Shown: in pieces, positions 1-9,394 of the stretch
Layout of the letters: every line of letters begins with the position of its first letter
Position numbering within the stretch: position 1 is the first letter of the stretch
Source: Stappia indica
Lineage (GTDB): Bacteria; Pseudomonadota; Alphaproteobacteria; Rhizobiales; Stappiaceae
Length of the DNA: 54,809 bases
Reading direction: 5' to 3'
NCBI RefSeq assembly: GCF_020177335.1
Contig: NZ_JAIVMG010000019.1
Coordinates: forward strand, 1-54,809
The notes under the pieces: model-generated
Databases searched by the model: none
What the model was told of the DNA's origin: nothing
The model's input: only the letters and a program-made list of their open reading frames with translations
Program-made: the position numbers and the translations under genes

Positions 1-369
1 CGCGGCGAGGATGTCGTCCAGACGCTCGAGCGAGTATGTGGCCGTATCGGCTATCCGAAGACGATCAGGGTCGACAATGGCAGCGAGTTCATCTCCCGCG
101 ACCTCGATCTGTGGGCCTACGCGAACGACGTCACCCTCGACTTCTCACGGCCCGGCAAGCCTACGGACAACGGCTTCATCGAAGCCTTCAACAGCAAGCT
201 GCGGGCCGAATGTTTGAACGCACACTGGTTCCTGAGCCTTGCGGATGCCCGCGAAAAGTTGGAGGATTGGCGTCGATACTACAACGAGGTTCGGCCTCAC
301 TCGGCGATCGGATACAACGTCCCGATCGCGTTACAGAATCCCGGTGGCGCAGCCAGCCCGTCACCGTGA
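1..369 (+). CDS. IS3-family transposase OrfB, C-terminal part (gene enters from the left)
   Basis: Frame 1 is open from the first base to a TGA at 367-369, giving the last 122 residues of an rve-type integrase core. Two of the catalytic acidic positions are visible: the Asp of VDNGSEF and the Glu of NGFIEAFN. The tail YYNEVRPHSAIGY is typical of IS3-family OrfB. The first acidic residue, OrfA and the left inverted repeat lie outside the window. No matching right inverted repeat could be fixed between 370 and 443, so the exact end of the element is unknown. The copy looks intact as far as it is visible. The family call is firm and the subgroup is not. Confidence 0.85.
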   Translation, partial: RGEDVVQTLERVCGRIGYPKTIRVDNGSEFISRDLDLWAYANDVTLDFSRPGKPTDNGFIEAFNSKLRAECLNAHWFLSLADAREKLEDWRRYYNEVRPHSAIGYNVPIALQNPGGAASPSP

Positions 370-443
370 AAAAAGCCGGAAAACTCCAGCCACCGGCGCT
401 CCAAAGTTCGGTCTCAGAGCAACCTACGGTAACGACCCGAGAG

Positions 444-2426
444 TTACCTGCTCAACTCCTCGGCATTCTGCTCAGGTGGATTTGACAACGGCTCCGCAAC
501 CTCGGGATCTATTCTCTTCTCCTCTCCGGCGTCAGGGCTTCCGAAAGGTGGATAGTCAAGAGTGCCTTCCAGCCGGTCCAGTTCAGACCGCGTAAGACTC
601 GGAAACGGTAACTGCCCCGACTCACGCCATCCCTGAACAACCGTCTCGGCACGAGTACTACGTGCATTGTCGCGTCCACTGTCTTTTGCCATGTAGACGG
701 TTTGCGAAGGAAACGCGAAATCCGTGCCTGCTTCGCGTACTGCCTTCAATATCCGAAGGTCGATATCCTCACGCACAGCATAAAAATCATTCCATTCGCG
801 TGTTTGTGCATAGACCCGGATATCAAATTTGAGTGAACTGTCACCGAAGCCGGAAAATCGCACCCGCACCGTGTCGCCATCAATCCGCGGATGAGCGTGA
901 AGCATGCGCCGGAGCTCAACCAATAAATAGCGAAGTTGATCGTCTGTGGTATCGTAGCGCAAGCCGATTGTTTCCTTGATCAACATCTGGTCACATTGAG
1001 CCCAGTTGATTATCTGCATATCGGCAAACTGCGCATTTGGAATTGATATGACGGTACGATCCAAGCCGCGCAATTTGGTTGAACGAATACCAATCCCCTC
1101 AACTGTCCCCTTCTGGTCTCCAACACTGCAGAAATCACCTACCCGGACAGGCCTATCGACGAACAGAATCACCCCCCCAATCAGGTTTTCAAAAGTAGGC
1201 CGCACTGCCAAAGCGACCGCGAGCCCCCCGATACCTAGCCCGGCCACCATACTCAGAACTGGCAAGCCGACCGCCTGACCAGCCAATGCGAGAATACAGA
1301 CCGAACCAACCGCCCCTAGGGTAGCGCCGCCGAGACGAAGCAGATCGGCATCCAGACTCTCATCCGGGATATGCGGAAAAAGTATTATCGCCTCCACCAA
1401 GATCCTGACCGCAAGCCAAAAGATGAACGCAAGTCCGCCATAAGTGGCCACGGTTAGCGTCACATCGTAAAATCGAGCAAACGTGCCAGAAAGATGCACC
1501 TGAAGTGCGATGAAGGGAAGTAAGGATGTGGTCGAATAGACCAGAAGGACTGGCGCGAGGGTTCTCGCCAGCAGAATTGAAATTCGCCCCGAGCGGACAC
1601 GCGAGCGCACCATTCGGTGAATTCCCAGAATCGCGATCACGACAACGACAAGCAATACGATCTGGAAAATGACCTTCCAGGCGGGCGTCTCTAACCAGAT
1701 CTCGTGCAGCGCTTCCGGCACAAGTTGTATTAGTTCTGGGGGGACGAGCGGTCCAGTTTGCTGCGGCCCGAAGTTCGTCCAACTTTCAATGTCCAATGAA
1801 GTTTTGAGCGGCAAATGGTTTACTGCAACAAAGAAACGTGGCGCGACACGAATTGTCTCATCTGCAAAAAGGAACTCTCCTTTCCGAGGCCCCTCTTTAA
1901 CCCGCTCAATACGAAGGGGCGTCTGTGGGATCCGAAAACCATCAGCGTTGGTCCTGGCCAAGGCGTCCAGATCCGGAAAGCCACGCGTCTCTGGTTTTCC
2001 GATGCGCCCAAAGATGTCCATGAGGTATTCAAATGTCCTGATCCCCGTCTGGCGACGTGTGGCTACGGGCACACCATCCAAGTCAATGAGATCTACCAGA
2101 ACATCCGACAGTAGTGCGATATCGGCCTGAAGTTCGAGGCTTGGATCTTCCATGTACTTAGAGACGCTTTTTTCCAAGGCGTTCGCCGCAAAAAGGAAGG
2201 ACTCCATCGTGTAGCGCGGAGTATCTGTACGGACCTGGGCCCAAAAATCATTGGCAAATAATTCATCGACTGTCTTCTGTGCCCTTGCGGTCTGTGGCGC
2301 GACGACAAAAACCGCAAAAAAGAACACACTTATACATACCGAAAAGTAAAAATTAATTTGAATTGCTTTCCTTTGACACGTTCTTTCAGGAAGAGCCTCA
2401 ATATTTTTTCTGAGATTTCGTGTCAT
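444..2426 (-). CDS. MscS-family mechanosensitive ion channel
   Basis: The 660-residue protein begins with a hydrophobic signal or membrane segment ending near ARAQ (about residue 50). A long periplasmic region (about 50-240) follows, then several membrane spans (about 245-410). The pore-lining helix and the MscS beta domain can be recognised in VAGLGIGGLAVALAVRPTFENLIGGVILF and the following RPVRVGDFCSVGDQKGTVEGIGIRSTKLR. The C-terminal part is the usual cytoplasmic alpha/beta region, ending in an acidic tail. It would act in the inner membrane as a tension-gated safety valve in osmotic downshift. It is about twice the size of E. coli MscS, as in the larger MscM/YbdG-like members with a periplasmic domain. 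It is transcribed alone toward the IS3 fragment. Confidence 0.88.
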   Translation of the reverse strand: MTRNLRKNIEALPERTCQRKAIQINFYFSVCISVFFFAVFVVAPQTARAQKTVDELFANDFWAQVRTDTPRYTMESFLFAANALEKSVSKYMEDPSLELQADIALLSDVLVDLIDLDGVPVATRRQTGIRTFEYLMDIFGRIGKPETRGFPDLDALARTNADGFRIPQTPLRIERVKEGPRKGEFLFADETIRVAPRFFVAVNHLPLKTSLDIESWTNFGPQQTGPLVPPELIQLVPEALHEIWLETPAWKVIFQIVLLVVVVIAILGIHRMVRSRVRSGRISILLARTLAPVLLVYSTTSLLPFIALQVHLSGTFARFYDVTLTVATYGGLAFIFWLAVRILVEAIILFPHIPDESLDADLLRLGGATLGAVGSVCILALAGQAVGLPVLSMVAGLGIGGLAVALAVRPTFENLIGGVILFVDRPVRVGDFCSVGDQKGTVEGIGIRSTKLRGLDRTVISIPNAQFADMQIINWAQCDQMLIKETIGLRYDTTDDQLRYLLVELRRMLHAHPRIDGDTVRVRFSGFGDSSLKFDIRVYAQTREWNDFYAVREDIDLRILKAVREAGTDFAFPSQTVYMAKDSGRDNARSTRAETVVQGWRESGQLPFPSLTRSELDRLEGTLDYPPFGSPDAGEEKRIDPEVAEPLSNPPEQNAEELSR

Positions 2427-2656
2427 GATTTCTCCAGATATCTACTGCGTTGGCTCGGCTAAAGTAGCCACCGACAGGATTCTTCGCGACGAACCTCACA
2501 CATTAGATATTTCAGAACTGAAAATTGATTAATGACATCAGCCATTTTCACTGAATCACTTTGAGTGAATTCAAACGAAGCGCATATGGAAATGCCCCCG
2601 CTCTATCGCGCGCAAATTCAGAAGAATGAATCCAAAAACAAATGCATAAAACTACC

Positions 2657-3084
2657 CTAAAGAAATAATACTATCTCTCCCACTCCCTTTTCGCAGTAAA
2701 TACGCCTGTCAGCAATATTATAAACTTCCTTATATCTCATACCCTCCCACTCTGCAATGCCACAGCTAAATGTGATCGCACGATCAGGAGGCAGAAAGGA
2801 GAAACGTTTCTCTTTGAGAGCCGCTCTCAATCGCTTGCTCTGATCCCCGCAAAACTGTGCGGGCAATACGAGAGCGTCGGCCACGCCCGTGGCGACGTCG
2901 ATCTCGAACCCTATGCGCGCGCCTTCCTTGTCGGTCGCAAGCCACGGTGTGAAATTCTCGCTCGCGACCCCGACCCTCAGTGCCCCTCTGGACAGGGCCT
3001 GCTCGAAGGCATCCGCGTGGGCTGGTGCCGCGGTCGCGGGAACGACCAGCAGCACGACGGCGAAAAAAAGGGTTTCATGGACAT
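2657..3084 (-). pseudogene. Remnant of an amino-acid-type ABC transporter periplasmic binding protein
   Basis: Reading leftwards, a signal peptide (FFAVVLLVVPATAAPAHA) is followed by a segment typical of family-3 solute-binding proteins (FEQALSRGALRVGVASENFTPW, then GFEIDVATGVADAL). The only plausible starts, ATGs at 3084 and 3078, are in another frame. The two frames meet in a run of seven T on the coding strand (3063-3069); eight T would join Met-Lys-Pro-Phe to the signal peptide. After about 60 residues the similarity stops. The last about 70 residues (CGDQSKRLRAALKEKRFSF...) match nothing I recognise, while a binding protein should have about 250 residues. Frameshift and truncation together indicate a dead gene. 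A short functional peptide made by slippage cannot be excluded. Confidence 0.55.
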
Positions 3085-3122
3085 GGTTAATATGCTCCTC
3101 GGAGCGTTGGTGACGGCAATTG

Positions 3123-3776
3123 TCATCTGCCTCGTCCACCGGCACGGCCACCGCCACCAAAACCTCCTCGACCGCCACCACCTCCCCGATATCCGCCACC
3201 CGGCCGCCCTCCTGCGCCGACGCCGGGGCGCGGCCTGTAACTGGGAGGTCGCGCGGTCGAATGCGACGGACGGGGCGGACGCACGATCGGATGGGACGGG
3301 CGCGGCGGCCTGACGCCGGGAGGCAGGTCTCCAGGTGGGCGCGCAATCGGATGAGCAGGTCTGGGAGGCCTTGGCGAAACGGCGCCGGGCGGACGATTGC
3401 CGGGCCTGCCCGGGCCATAGACCGGATAATCATCCCAGAAGATCGGAAGGCCCACATAAATACCGCTGGAATAAAGCGGATAGCCGTAATACGCACCGCC
3501 GCCGGCATAGGCCAGATACTTGCCGGAAGCCCAGCCACGCTGACCGGAGTAGTTGATATCGCACCAGCGATAGCCGTTGGTGCAGCCGAAAACAGTCACG
3601 GTACCGCCGGCGGGGATTGCCCCGATCACGTCGTAACTGGTGCCGGGTCCCGCGCGCAAATTCAGGGTCCTGGTCGCTGTGGCGCTGTAGGACTGGGCCA
3701 ACGCGCCGAAACCTGGCTGGATCGCCAAATACGAAAGGAAGGCAACGACGACCCTTCCGAAATAACGCACCCGCAT
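3123..3776 (-). CDS. Secreted SH3-domain protein with a Pro/Arg/Gly-rich tail
   Basis: The start at 3776 is chosen over upstream ATGs because GGGAG lies 8 nt before it and the protein then opens with a clean signal peptide (MRVRYFGR to GALAQ). The next about 60 residues are a bacterial SH3 domain: TRTLNLRAGPGTSYDVIG, then WCDINYSGQRGWASGKYL. The second half is low complexity, with repeated RPPRPSHPI-like units and a Gly-rich end. Proteins of this kind bind cell-wall or envelope partners in the periplasm, but the ligand here is unknown. The high GC of the tail creates long spurious open frames on the opposite strand. Confidence 0.8.
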   Translation of the reverse strand: MRVRYFGRVVVAFLSYLAIQPGFGALAQSYSATATRTLNLRAGPGTSYDVIGAIPAGGTVTVFGCTNGYRWCDINYSGQRGWASGKYLAYAGGGAYYGYPLYSSGIYVGLPIFWDDYPVYGPGRPGNRPPGAVSPRPPRPAHPIARPPGDLPPGVRPPRPSHPIVRPPRPSHSTARPPSYRPRPGVGAGGRPGGGYRGGGGGRGGFGGGGRAGGRGR

Positions 3777-4045
3777 GCCCCTGGCTCCCGGCGTTTTCCG
3801 AACCTTAAACATCGTCAGGCATCGCCCGATAGACCACGCTCTCCGAATGGTACCATATGCGGATTGCCCGACTTGCATGAATTTTCCGGCCCTTCGGCAA
3901 GAAGTCCCCGGCAGGTGAACGGAAAGCGGCCAGCGCGCGGGCACGAACGATACTCACCATCCGCTCGCCGCCCGACGGCTTGCCGCGCGCAAGAGCCCGC
4001 CAAGGCTCCCGCACAGGTCCTGCGGAGACTTTGCCCTCACGCCCA

Positions 4046-4966
4046 TCATTCGATTTTTGCTGATTGCTGGACGGCGGCCGCACGCAGCAGGTCGAATTTG
4101 ACCGAGGTGGCGCTCACTTGCCTGTAGAAGGCAATCAGGAAATTGGTGGGGCCCTGAATACGTAACAATCCCGCGGTCGCGGCAACGACTGTGCCCACGT
4201 CCGTATTTCCCGCCAACACCTGCCAGCCGCCAATAAGAAGTACCGCAATCATTCCAGCGCCGTTCAAGGCACTCAGGAAAAATTTCGCCGATTGCTTCCA
4301 CAAGAAGATTCTGGAACGGCTTTCGTAAATTTCGTCAAACTCGGCAGAAAGTTTCGAAATGTCCGGATGCGCCCCGACCAGATTGTCGGTTGCCTTGCGC
4401 AAAATTCTGACGCGACTGGCAATCAGCAAATTGACCTGCCGCTGGATGGTCAGCACCAGGACAGCTTGCGGCAGGATCATCGCCAAAGCGATTATCCCGA
4501 GCACGGGCTGCGTTGAGGCGATATAGCCGATAATCACGACGAGGGTACCGGCTTGAAGAAGAGGCTCGGAGATCGCCGATCCGGTGAACATGCCGACGTC
4601 TTCCGCCTCGGCGGAAACCATGGTCGCGAATGTGCCGCCACCGATACCTTCGCGGTCCTTGCCGGCCTCGCACGTTAAAAGTCCGACCCTGTTTCTGATG
4701 GTGCGAACGACATCTTCGCCCAGAATGCTGGAGCGATACCCGAGCAACCATTTCAGGGCGAGGCTGAGAAGTATAAATCCGCCCATTGCCGCGCAAAACG
4801 ACAACAACGCGGACGGTGAGAGTGACGCGTCTGTCAGGCCGTTGATGATGTTCTTCTGATAATCTAGAGGAACGGCGGCCAGTCCCGCTATCGCCAATGA
4901 CAAAAAGACGAGAAAAATCTGCCGCGATCCCGTGACCACCCAGATGGCCTTGTAAAGTTCGATCAT
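4046..4966 (-). CDS. ABC transporter transmembrane domain protein without ATPase domain
   Basis: This 306-residue protein consists only of an ABC type-1 (exporter) membrane domain. It has about six hydrophobic spans, including IFLVFLSLAIAGLAAVPL, LLSFCAAMGGFILLSLALKWLL, the TLVVIIGYIA...LGIIALAMIL pair and AGMIAVLLIGGWQVLAG. The loop GEDVVRTIRNRV is the usual coupling-helix region before the third span. No Walker A, LSGGQ or Walker B follows; the gene stops soon after the last span. A separate ATPase subunit would be needed, but none is encoded nearby on this strand. It may be a half-gene left by decay, or a protein that has lost nucleotide binding. Confidence 0.72.
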   Translation of the reverse strand: MIELYKAIWVVTGSRQIFLVFLSLAIAGLAAVPLDYQKNIINGLTDASLSPSALLSFCAAMGGFILLSLALKWLLGYRSSILGEDVVRTIRNRVGLLTCEAGKDREGIGGGTFATMVSAEAEDVGMFTGSAISEPLLQAGTLVVIIGYIASTQPVLGIIALAMILPQAVLVLTIQRQVNLLIASRVRILRKATDNLVGAHPDISKLSAEFDEIYESRSRIFLWKQSAKFFLSALNGAGMIAVLLIGGWQVLAGNTDVGTVVAATAGLLRIQGPTNFLIAFYRQVSATSVKFDLLRAAAVQQSAKIE

Positions 4967-5482
4967 CCCGCCATCTGCCCCTCAAGCTATTTGTCAGAAG
5001 AAGGCTTCAGCATGTTTCCAGATGCGCGCCTGCGCGTCGGCGAAAGGATTGTTGCCTCTGTCGGGTCCTGAGACCGGCCATCCACACAATGGCCTGAGAC
5101 GAAACGAACGCTTTTCACGACAGAGCTAAGGGCGAATGCCCGAGACAGACGGAACTAAGAAATTGCGCATCACCGGTTCGCCCGCATGCTGGCATCACTC
5201 ACTCAGAATACATCGGAAGACAGCCCTGTTGCAGGAACTCAGCTCGTCCCTCAGACCGGAGCAGTTTCAAAGGCGGCGGCTGATTCCCTGATTGACCGAA
5301 ACTGTTGAAACTTCCCCGATGCAGAGGAAATCTGATCAACGGATAATTGATGAAGAAGCGCCTGCAAAGCATATTAACAGTAACTTACATCGTCCCGGTT
5401 CGACGCCGGGAATTTTTCGCCTAGACTGATTGCCAAATAACCAGCTTGGAATGAGCAAAAGGAAAAGTGACCGGGGGCCGCA
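4967..5482. other. Intergenic region between the ABC protein and the porin
   Basis: No convincing gene is present. The short minus-strand frame at 5374-5628 runs antisense into the porin start and has no recognisable protein. The segment must hold the porin promoter and the promoter of the minus-strand ABC gene. No sigma-70 hexamer pair stood out enough to place. Confidence 0.5.
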
Positions 5483-6628
5483 ATGTTTGACTGCAAAAGA
5501 TTTGCAAGTTCCATCAATCTGTTAGCCGTCCTCCCGCTGGCAACTGTGGTGGTCTCTCTTCCGACCCCGGGCTCCGCGGAAGGCCTGAAGCCGTTTGAAT
5601 ACGTCTTTGCGAACGGCACGAAGATCAAGGTGTCCGGCCAACTGAATATGGGCGTGCTGAGCTACGATGACGGCGCCGCGACCAACACCAACTTCGTCGA
5701 CAACGACAATTCCAGCTCCCGTGCACGTGTCCAACTTTTTTCCGCCCTGGGCGCCTGGAATCTCGAGACCATTCTCGAAGCCGAATACCAACCGCTGGCG
5801 TCCAACACGGTCAGCCAGGTGAACACAACGCCAAACTGGAATTTCCCCAAGACCAACCTCCGGAAGGCTGAAATCATCCTCTCCAACGACATGTACGGCA
5901 ACTTCTATTTCGGACAGGGAAGCATGGCCAGCGACGGGACGGCGGAAGTGGACAAGTCCGGCACGGGGGTTATTGCCTATGCGAGCGTTTCCGACTCTGC
6001 CGGCGGATATTTCTTTCGCTTTTCCGGCGGAGGCCTGTCAACGCGAACTGTCGGGTCGGCGTTTTCGGATTTCGACGGTCTGAGCCGCAAGGCGCGCGTC
6101 CGCTATGACACGCCTGATTATAACGGCTTCGGCCTGCGGGCTTCATGGGGTCAAGATGTACTCGCGGAGCGGAACAATCCGCTTTACGACATCGCGGCCG
6201 TCTACAACGGGGAGACGGAAGCCTTCTCTATCGGCGCGGCCGCGGCCATAGCCCGCAACACGCGCTCGGATACCAATATCTTTTCGGCATCCGTATCGGG
6301 TCTGCACAAGCAAAGCGGCGTCAGCCTGACGCTGGCTACCGGAGGTCAGAGCGACGGGGGCATGGGGTATTACGGCTACGCCAAGCTCGGGTACGAGCAC
6401 AAGTTCTTCCCCGTCGGCACCACCGCGGCGTCGATCGATGTCTATGTCGGGAACGATATTGCCACCACCTCATCGAACAGCAATTCGGTTGGCCTCGCGC
6501 TCGTTCAGAACTTCGATGACCAGAATATCAAGCTCTGGGGAACTTGGCGCACCTACCGATATGACGACAACACGGCAAGCTACGAGAATGGCCAGGCGGT
6601 CTTTGGCGGCGTCCTGTTCAAGTTCTGA
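5483..6628 (+). CDS. Outer-membrane porin (general diffusion type)
   Basis: The 381-residue product has a signal peptide ending at about residue 32 (TPGSA) and then alternating amphipathic segments without long hydrophobic helices. It starts with YVFANGTKIKVSGQLNMGV, the opening strand pattern of alphaproteobacterial porins, and ends in Phe (FGGVLFKF), the usual C-terminal sorting signal for outer-membrane barrels. Segments such as KARVRYDTPDYNGFGLRASWG and YYGYAKLGYEHKF fit barrel strands. It would form a channel for small hydrophilic solutes. It stands alone, with no neighbour in the same direction until 6890. The substrate cannot be told from sequence. Confidence 0.85.
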   Translation: MFDCKRFASSINLLAVLPLATVVVSLPTPGSAEGLKPFEYVFANGTKIKVSGQLNMGVLSYDDGAATNTNFVDNDNSSSRARVQLFSALGAWNLETILEAEYQPLASNTVSQVNTTPNWNFPKTNLRKAEIILSNDMYGNFYFGQGSMASDGTAEVDKSGTGVIAYASVSDSAGGYFFRFSGGGLSTRTVGSAFSDFDGLSRKARVRYDTPDYNGFGLRASWGQDVLAERNNPLYDIAAVYNGETEAFSIGAAAAIARNTRSDTNIFSASVSGLHKQSGVSLTLATGGQSDGGMGYYGYAKLGYEHKFFPVGTTAASIDVYVGNDIATTSSNSNSVGLALVQNFDDQNIKLWGTWRTYRYDDNTASYENGQAVFGGVLFKF

Positions 6629-6889
6629 GATCCGTTGCCCGTCAATACAATCTGTCCGGCACGAGGATAGCCGATATCGGCGTTCCCATTTCCATTCGTC
6701 CGGGACACTGGGAGAACCGCTCCATAAATATGCGCTGACACTGCAACCGATATCCTGCTCGTGAATATCAATGCGGAAGCGCCGGCTGCACCCTGCCCGA
6801 TTGATCTGGAGACCAGGGCACAATGAAAGCGAAAGCGGATACGCCAGCTTTCAACCGCCGGCTTGCCTGAGACCGGGGAACCACATTCC

Positions 6890-8203
6890 ATGCACCTTGG
6901 CGAGGCGATCGATCATTTGCACAAGACCGACGAAATGTTGCGGCGTATTTCATTGGAGCAGGATCCGATTGATAGCCGAGATCAGGCAGATGGCAGGTCC
7001 CGCAAGGTTCTGATTTACAGCAGCGATTCCTTCAGTCCGGGACACCTGCGCCAATGCAGGGCCATCGCCAATTCGCTTGTCGGCTCCTTCGACAAGTTGT
7101 CGGTGCTGATCCTCTCCGGATCTCCGATCATCGGCAGGTTCGAATTCCGGTCCCGGGTTGATTTCGTTCGTGTTCCCGGCGTCGGCCAGGTGAGCGATGG
7201 TGAACATATGCCCCTGTCGCTCTATCTGAACATCGATCAAACGGTTCAGATCCGCTCGGCGATCATCCGGAACACCGCAGAGGTCTTCGAGCCGGATATC
7301 TTCATTGTCGACAAGGAGCCGCACGGGTTGTGCGGCGAAGTGCTGCCAACGCTAACGATGCTGAAAGAGGCCGACACCCATATTGTTCTCGGCCTGCGTG
7401 ATGTGGTGAACGCTCCCCCACTCCTGCAACGGGAATGGAACCGACTGAACATCGTTCCTGCGCTGGAGAACCTCTACTCTGAAATCTGGATCTATGGTTC
7501 GGATGAAACATGCAATCCGGTCGACGGGCTCGATCTGCCGAAGTCTGTCACAGACAAGATCCACTACACCGGTTTCCTCCGCCGCCATTTGCCGGAAAGA
7601 ACCGAAACCGTTCCCAAGCAGTCCCCCGTGGGTTCAGAACCATATATCCTGGTGAAGCCCGGTGGAGGCAGCGGCGGTGGCCTGGAACTCATCGAGTGGG
7701 TCTTGCGAGCCTATGAAATACGCACGAAACAGCTTTTACCTGCTCTCGTGATCCTCCCGCCGTTCCTGCAGGGAGCTTCCGCCGCCAGACTCATCGAGCG
7801 CGCCCGGCACTTGCGGGATGTCACCATCATCCGGTTCACGCCGCAGATCGAACCTTATCTCGCCAACGCGGCGGCGATCGTCGGTATGGGCGGTTATAAC
7901 ACCTTCTGTGAAGTCCTGTCCTTCGACAAACCGGCACTCATGGTGCCTCCGGCCACACCGGATGCGGAACAGGCGCTCCGCATCGAACGGGCCGCGTCCC
8001 GCAGGTTCGTAAACCGGCTGAGAATCGACAGTCACCTGGACCCAACCGCCTTGGCCGATGCACTGTCGGTCCTGCCGGAAGCGCCTCGCCCTTCATCGGT
8101 CGGTATCAAGAACCTGCTCGGCGGCCTTGATGTCATCGGGGAGCGGGTCGGCAGGATGTTCGCATCGACTACCGCCGCTCAATCGGTCGGCAGTTCCCGA
8201 TAG
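6890..8203 (+). CDS. Predicted MurG/GT28-like glycosyltransferase
   Basis: The ATG at 6890 is preferred to the TTG at 6863 because GGGGA precedes it by about 10 nt. The protein has the GT-B layout. The N-terminal half (about residues 25-210) opens with RKVLIYSSDSFSPGHLRQCRAIA, like the sugar-acceptor site of MurG-type enzymes. The C-terminal half has a glycine-rich ILVKPGGGSGGG and the donor-site pattern IEPYLANAAAIVGMGGYNTFCEVL followed by KPALMVPPATPDAEQALRIERA. That end matches uncharacterised predicted glycosyltransferases (COG4671-like). It has no signal peptide, so it is cytoplasmic or membrane-associated. Substrate and pathway are unknown, and no sugar-nucleotide genes lie beside it. 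It converges on the AI-2E gene. Confidence 0.75.
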   Translation: MHLGEAIDHLHKTDEMLRRISLEQDPIDSRDQADGRSRKVLIYSSDSFSPGHLRQCRAIANSLVGSFDKLSVLILSGSPIIGRFEFRSRVDFVRVPGVGQVSDGEHMPLSLYLNIDQTVQIRSAIIRNTAEVFEPDIFIVDKEPHGLCGEVLPTLTMLKEADTHIVLGLRDVVNAPPLLQREWNRLNIVPALENLYSEIWIYGSDETCNPVDGLDLPKSVTDKIHYTGFLRRHLPERTETVPKQSPVGSEPYILVKPGGGSGGGLELIEWVLRAYEIRTKQLLPALVILPPFLQGASAARLIERARHLRDVTIIRFTPQIEPYLANAAAIVGMGGYNTFCEVLSFDKPALMVPPATPDAEQALRIERAASRRFVNRLRIDSHLDPTALADALSVLPEAPRPSSVGIKNLLGGLDVIGERVGRMFASTTAAQSVGSSR

Positions 8204-8219
8204 CTTTGCCACCCTTGCC

Positions 8220-9323
8220 TTACCCCGTGTTCGGCGGGTCGCTTTCGTCCTCGACGGGCCGGTCGAACAGGGCCCAGGACCGCAGCAGATCATAGAAAAC
8301 CGCGAGTACCGCGGGACCGAGGAAAAGACCGATCAACCCGTAAGTCAACGTGCCCCCCATGACACCGAGGAAGATCACGAGCGTCGGCGTTGACAGGCCC
8401 TTCCCCATGATCATCGGCTTCAGGACATTGTCCATGAAGGTCAATGGTACAAGCAGCGCCGTCAGGAGGATCGCCTGGCCTGCAGTTAATGTCACCCAGG
8501 CCCAGATCAGCAATGGCAGGACCACTAGACCCGGCCCGATCTGGAGTAGGCACAGAAATAGGATCACAAAGGCCAGAAGCCCGGCGCTCGGCACCCCAAA
8601 AACCTCGAGAACGACGCCGATCAGCAGACTTTGAAGGATCGCCACTCCCACAACCCCACGCGACACGTTGCGAATGGTCGCGCCAGCGAGATCGACAAAT
8701 TGCGCGCCCCTGGGCGCCAGAATGCGCGAGGCAAGCCGCTTTCCGCTGCCAGCCAGCAGCGGTCCGGGCACAAGAAGGATGCCGGCAACGATTGTAGACA
8801 CCATGAATTTTATCAGGTCGAAGCTGATCGAAGACAACAGCTTGAGCAGCCGCCCGCCAACCGGCCCTATGATCTCGCGAAAACGCACGAGCGCCTCGTC
8901 CAGATCGGTCGAGACCAGCGTCCACGCCCCGGCGATACGCTCACCCACAAGCGGAAACGTTACGACGAACGCAGGTGGGCCGGGCAGTTGCAGGCTATGG
9001 TCGCCAGCACCTACGACAAGGCTTTGAACGGTCTCTATGAAGCTGGTCGCGAGAGCAGCAAGAGGCCCAACAATGACGATCAGAGTGGCCAACGTGAGTA
9101 GGGTCGAAGCGAGGCCCCGCCGTCCGCCAAGCAGCACGGTCAGCCACCGATGAATTGGAGCCAGAGCCACCGCCAGGACGATCGACCACACAATGATGGG
9201 CAGGAAAGGCCTCAGGAGAGCAACGGACCAGTAGACGAAAAGCGCCAGCAACATCAAGCGGATGACAAGGTCGATCACCCGCCCTTCGATCTGGCTGATC
9301 TGTTCTTCGTCGATCTTTGCCAC
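8220..9323 (-). CDS. AI-2E family transporter (YdiK/PerM-like)
   Basis: The 367-residue membrane protein has about eight spans. It carries the AI-2E (UPF0118) layout: two N-terminal hydrophobic stretches, a soluble region (about 95-190), and a C-terminal core with PLLIWAWVTLTAGQAILL, FMDNVLKPMIMGKGLSTPTLVIFLGVMGG and GLIGLFLGPAVLAVFYDLL. These are the family's most conserved parts. The start is GTG. Members have been linked to AI-2 export or ion exchange, so the substrate is uncertain. It lies 71 bp downstream of the HlyD-like gene on the same strand and is probably the last gene of a three-gene operon. Confidence 0.88.
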   Translation of the reverse strand: MAKIDEEQISQIEGRVIDLVIRLMLLALFVYWSVALLRPFLPIIVWSIVLAVALAPIHRWLTVLLGGRRGLASTLLTLATLIVIVGPLAALATSFIETVQSLVVGAGDHSLQLPGPPAFVVTFPLVGERIAGAWTLVSTDLDEALVRFREIIGPVGGRLLKLLSSISFDLIKFMVSTIVAGILLVPGPLLAGSGKRLASRILAPRGAQFVDLAGATIRNVSRGVVGVAILQSLLIGVVLEVFGVPSAGLLAFVILFLCLLQIGPGLVVLPLLIWAWVTLTAGQAILLTALLVPLTFMDNVLKPMIMGKGLSTPTLVIFLGVMGGTLTYGLIGLFLGPAVLAVFYDLLRSWALFDRPVEDESDPPNTG

Positions 9324-9394
9324 CGCAACGTCCTCACACCATTTCCGGCGACCGATCGCGCGGTCTCAGCACTCCGCTCGACCGGTCACGCCTG

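Noticed and set aside
3120-4127. A 335-codon plus-strand frame across the SH3 gene and its upstream region
   Set aside because: Its Arg/Pro/Thr-rich translation is the shadow of the Gly/Pro-rich tail of the SH3 protein; no motif was seen.
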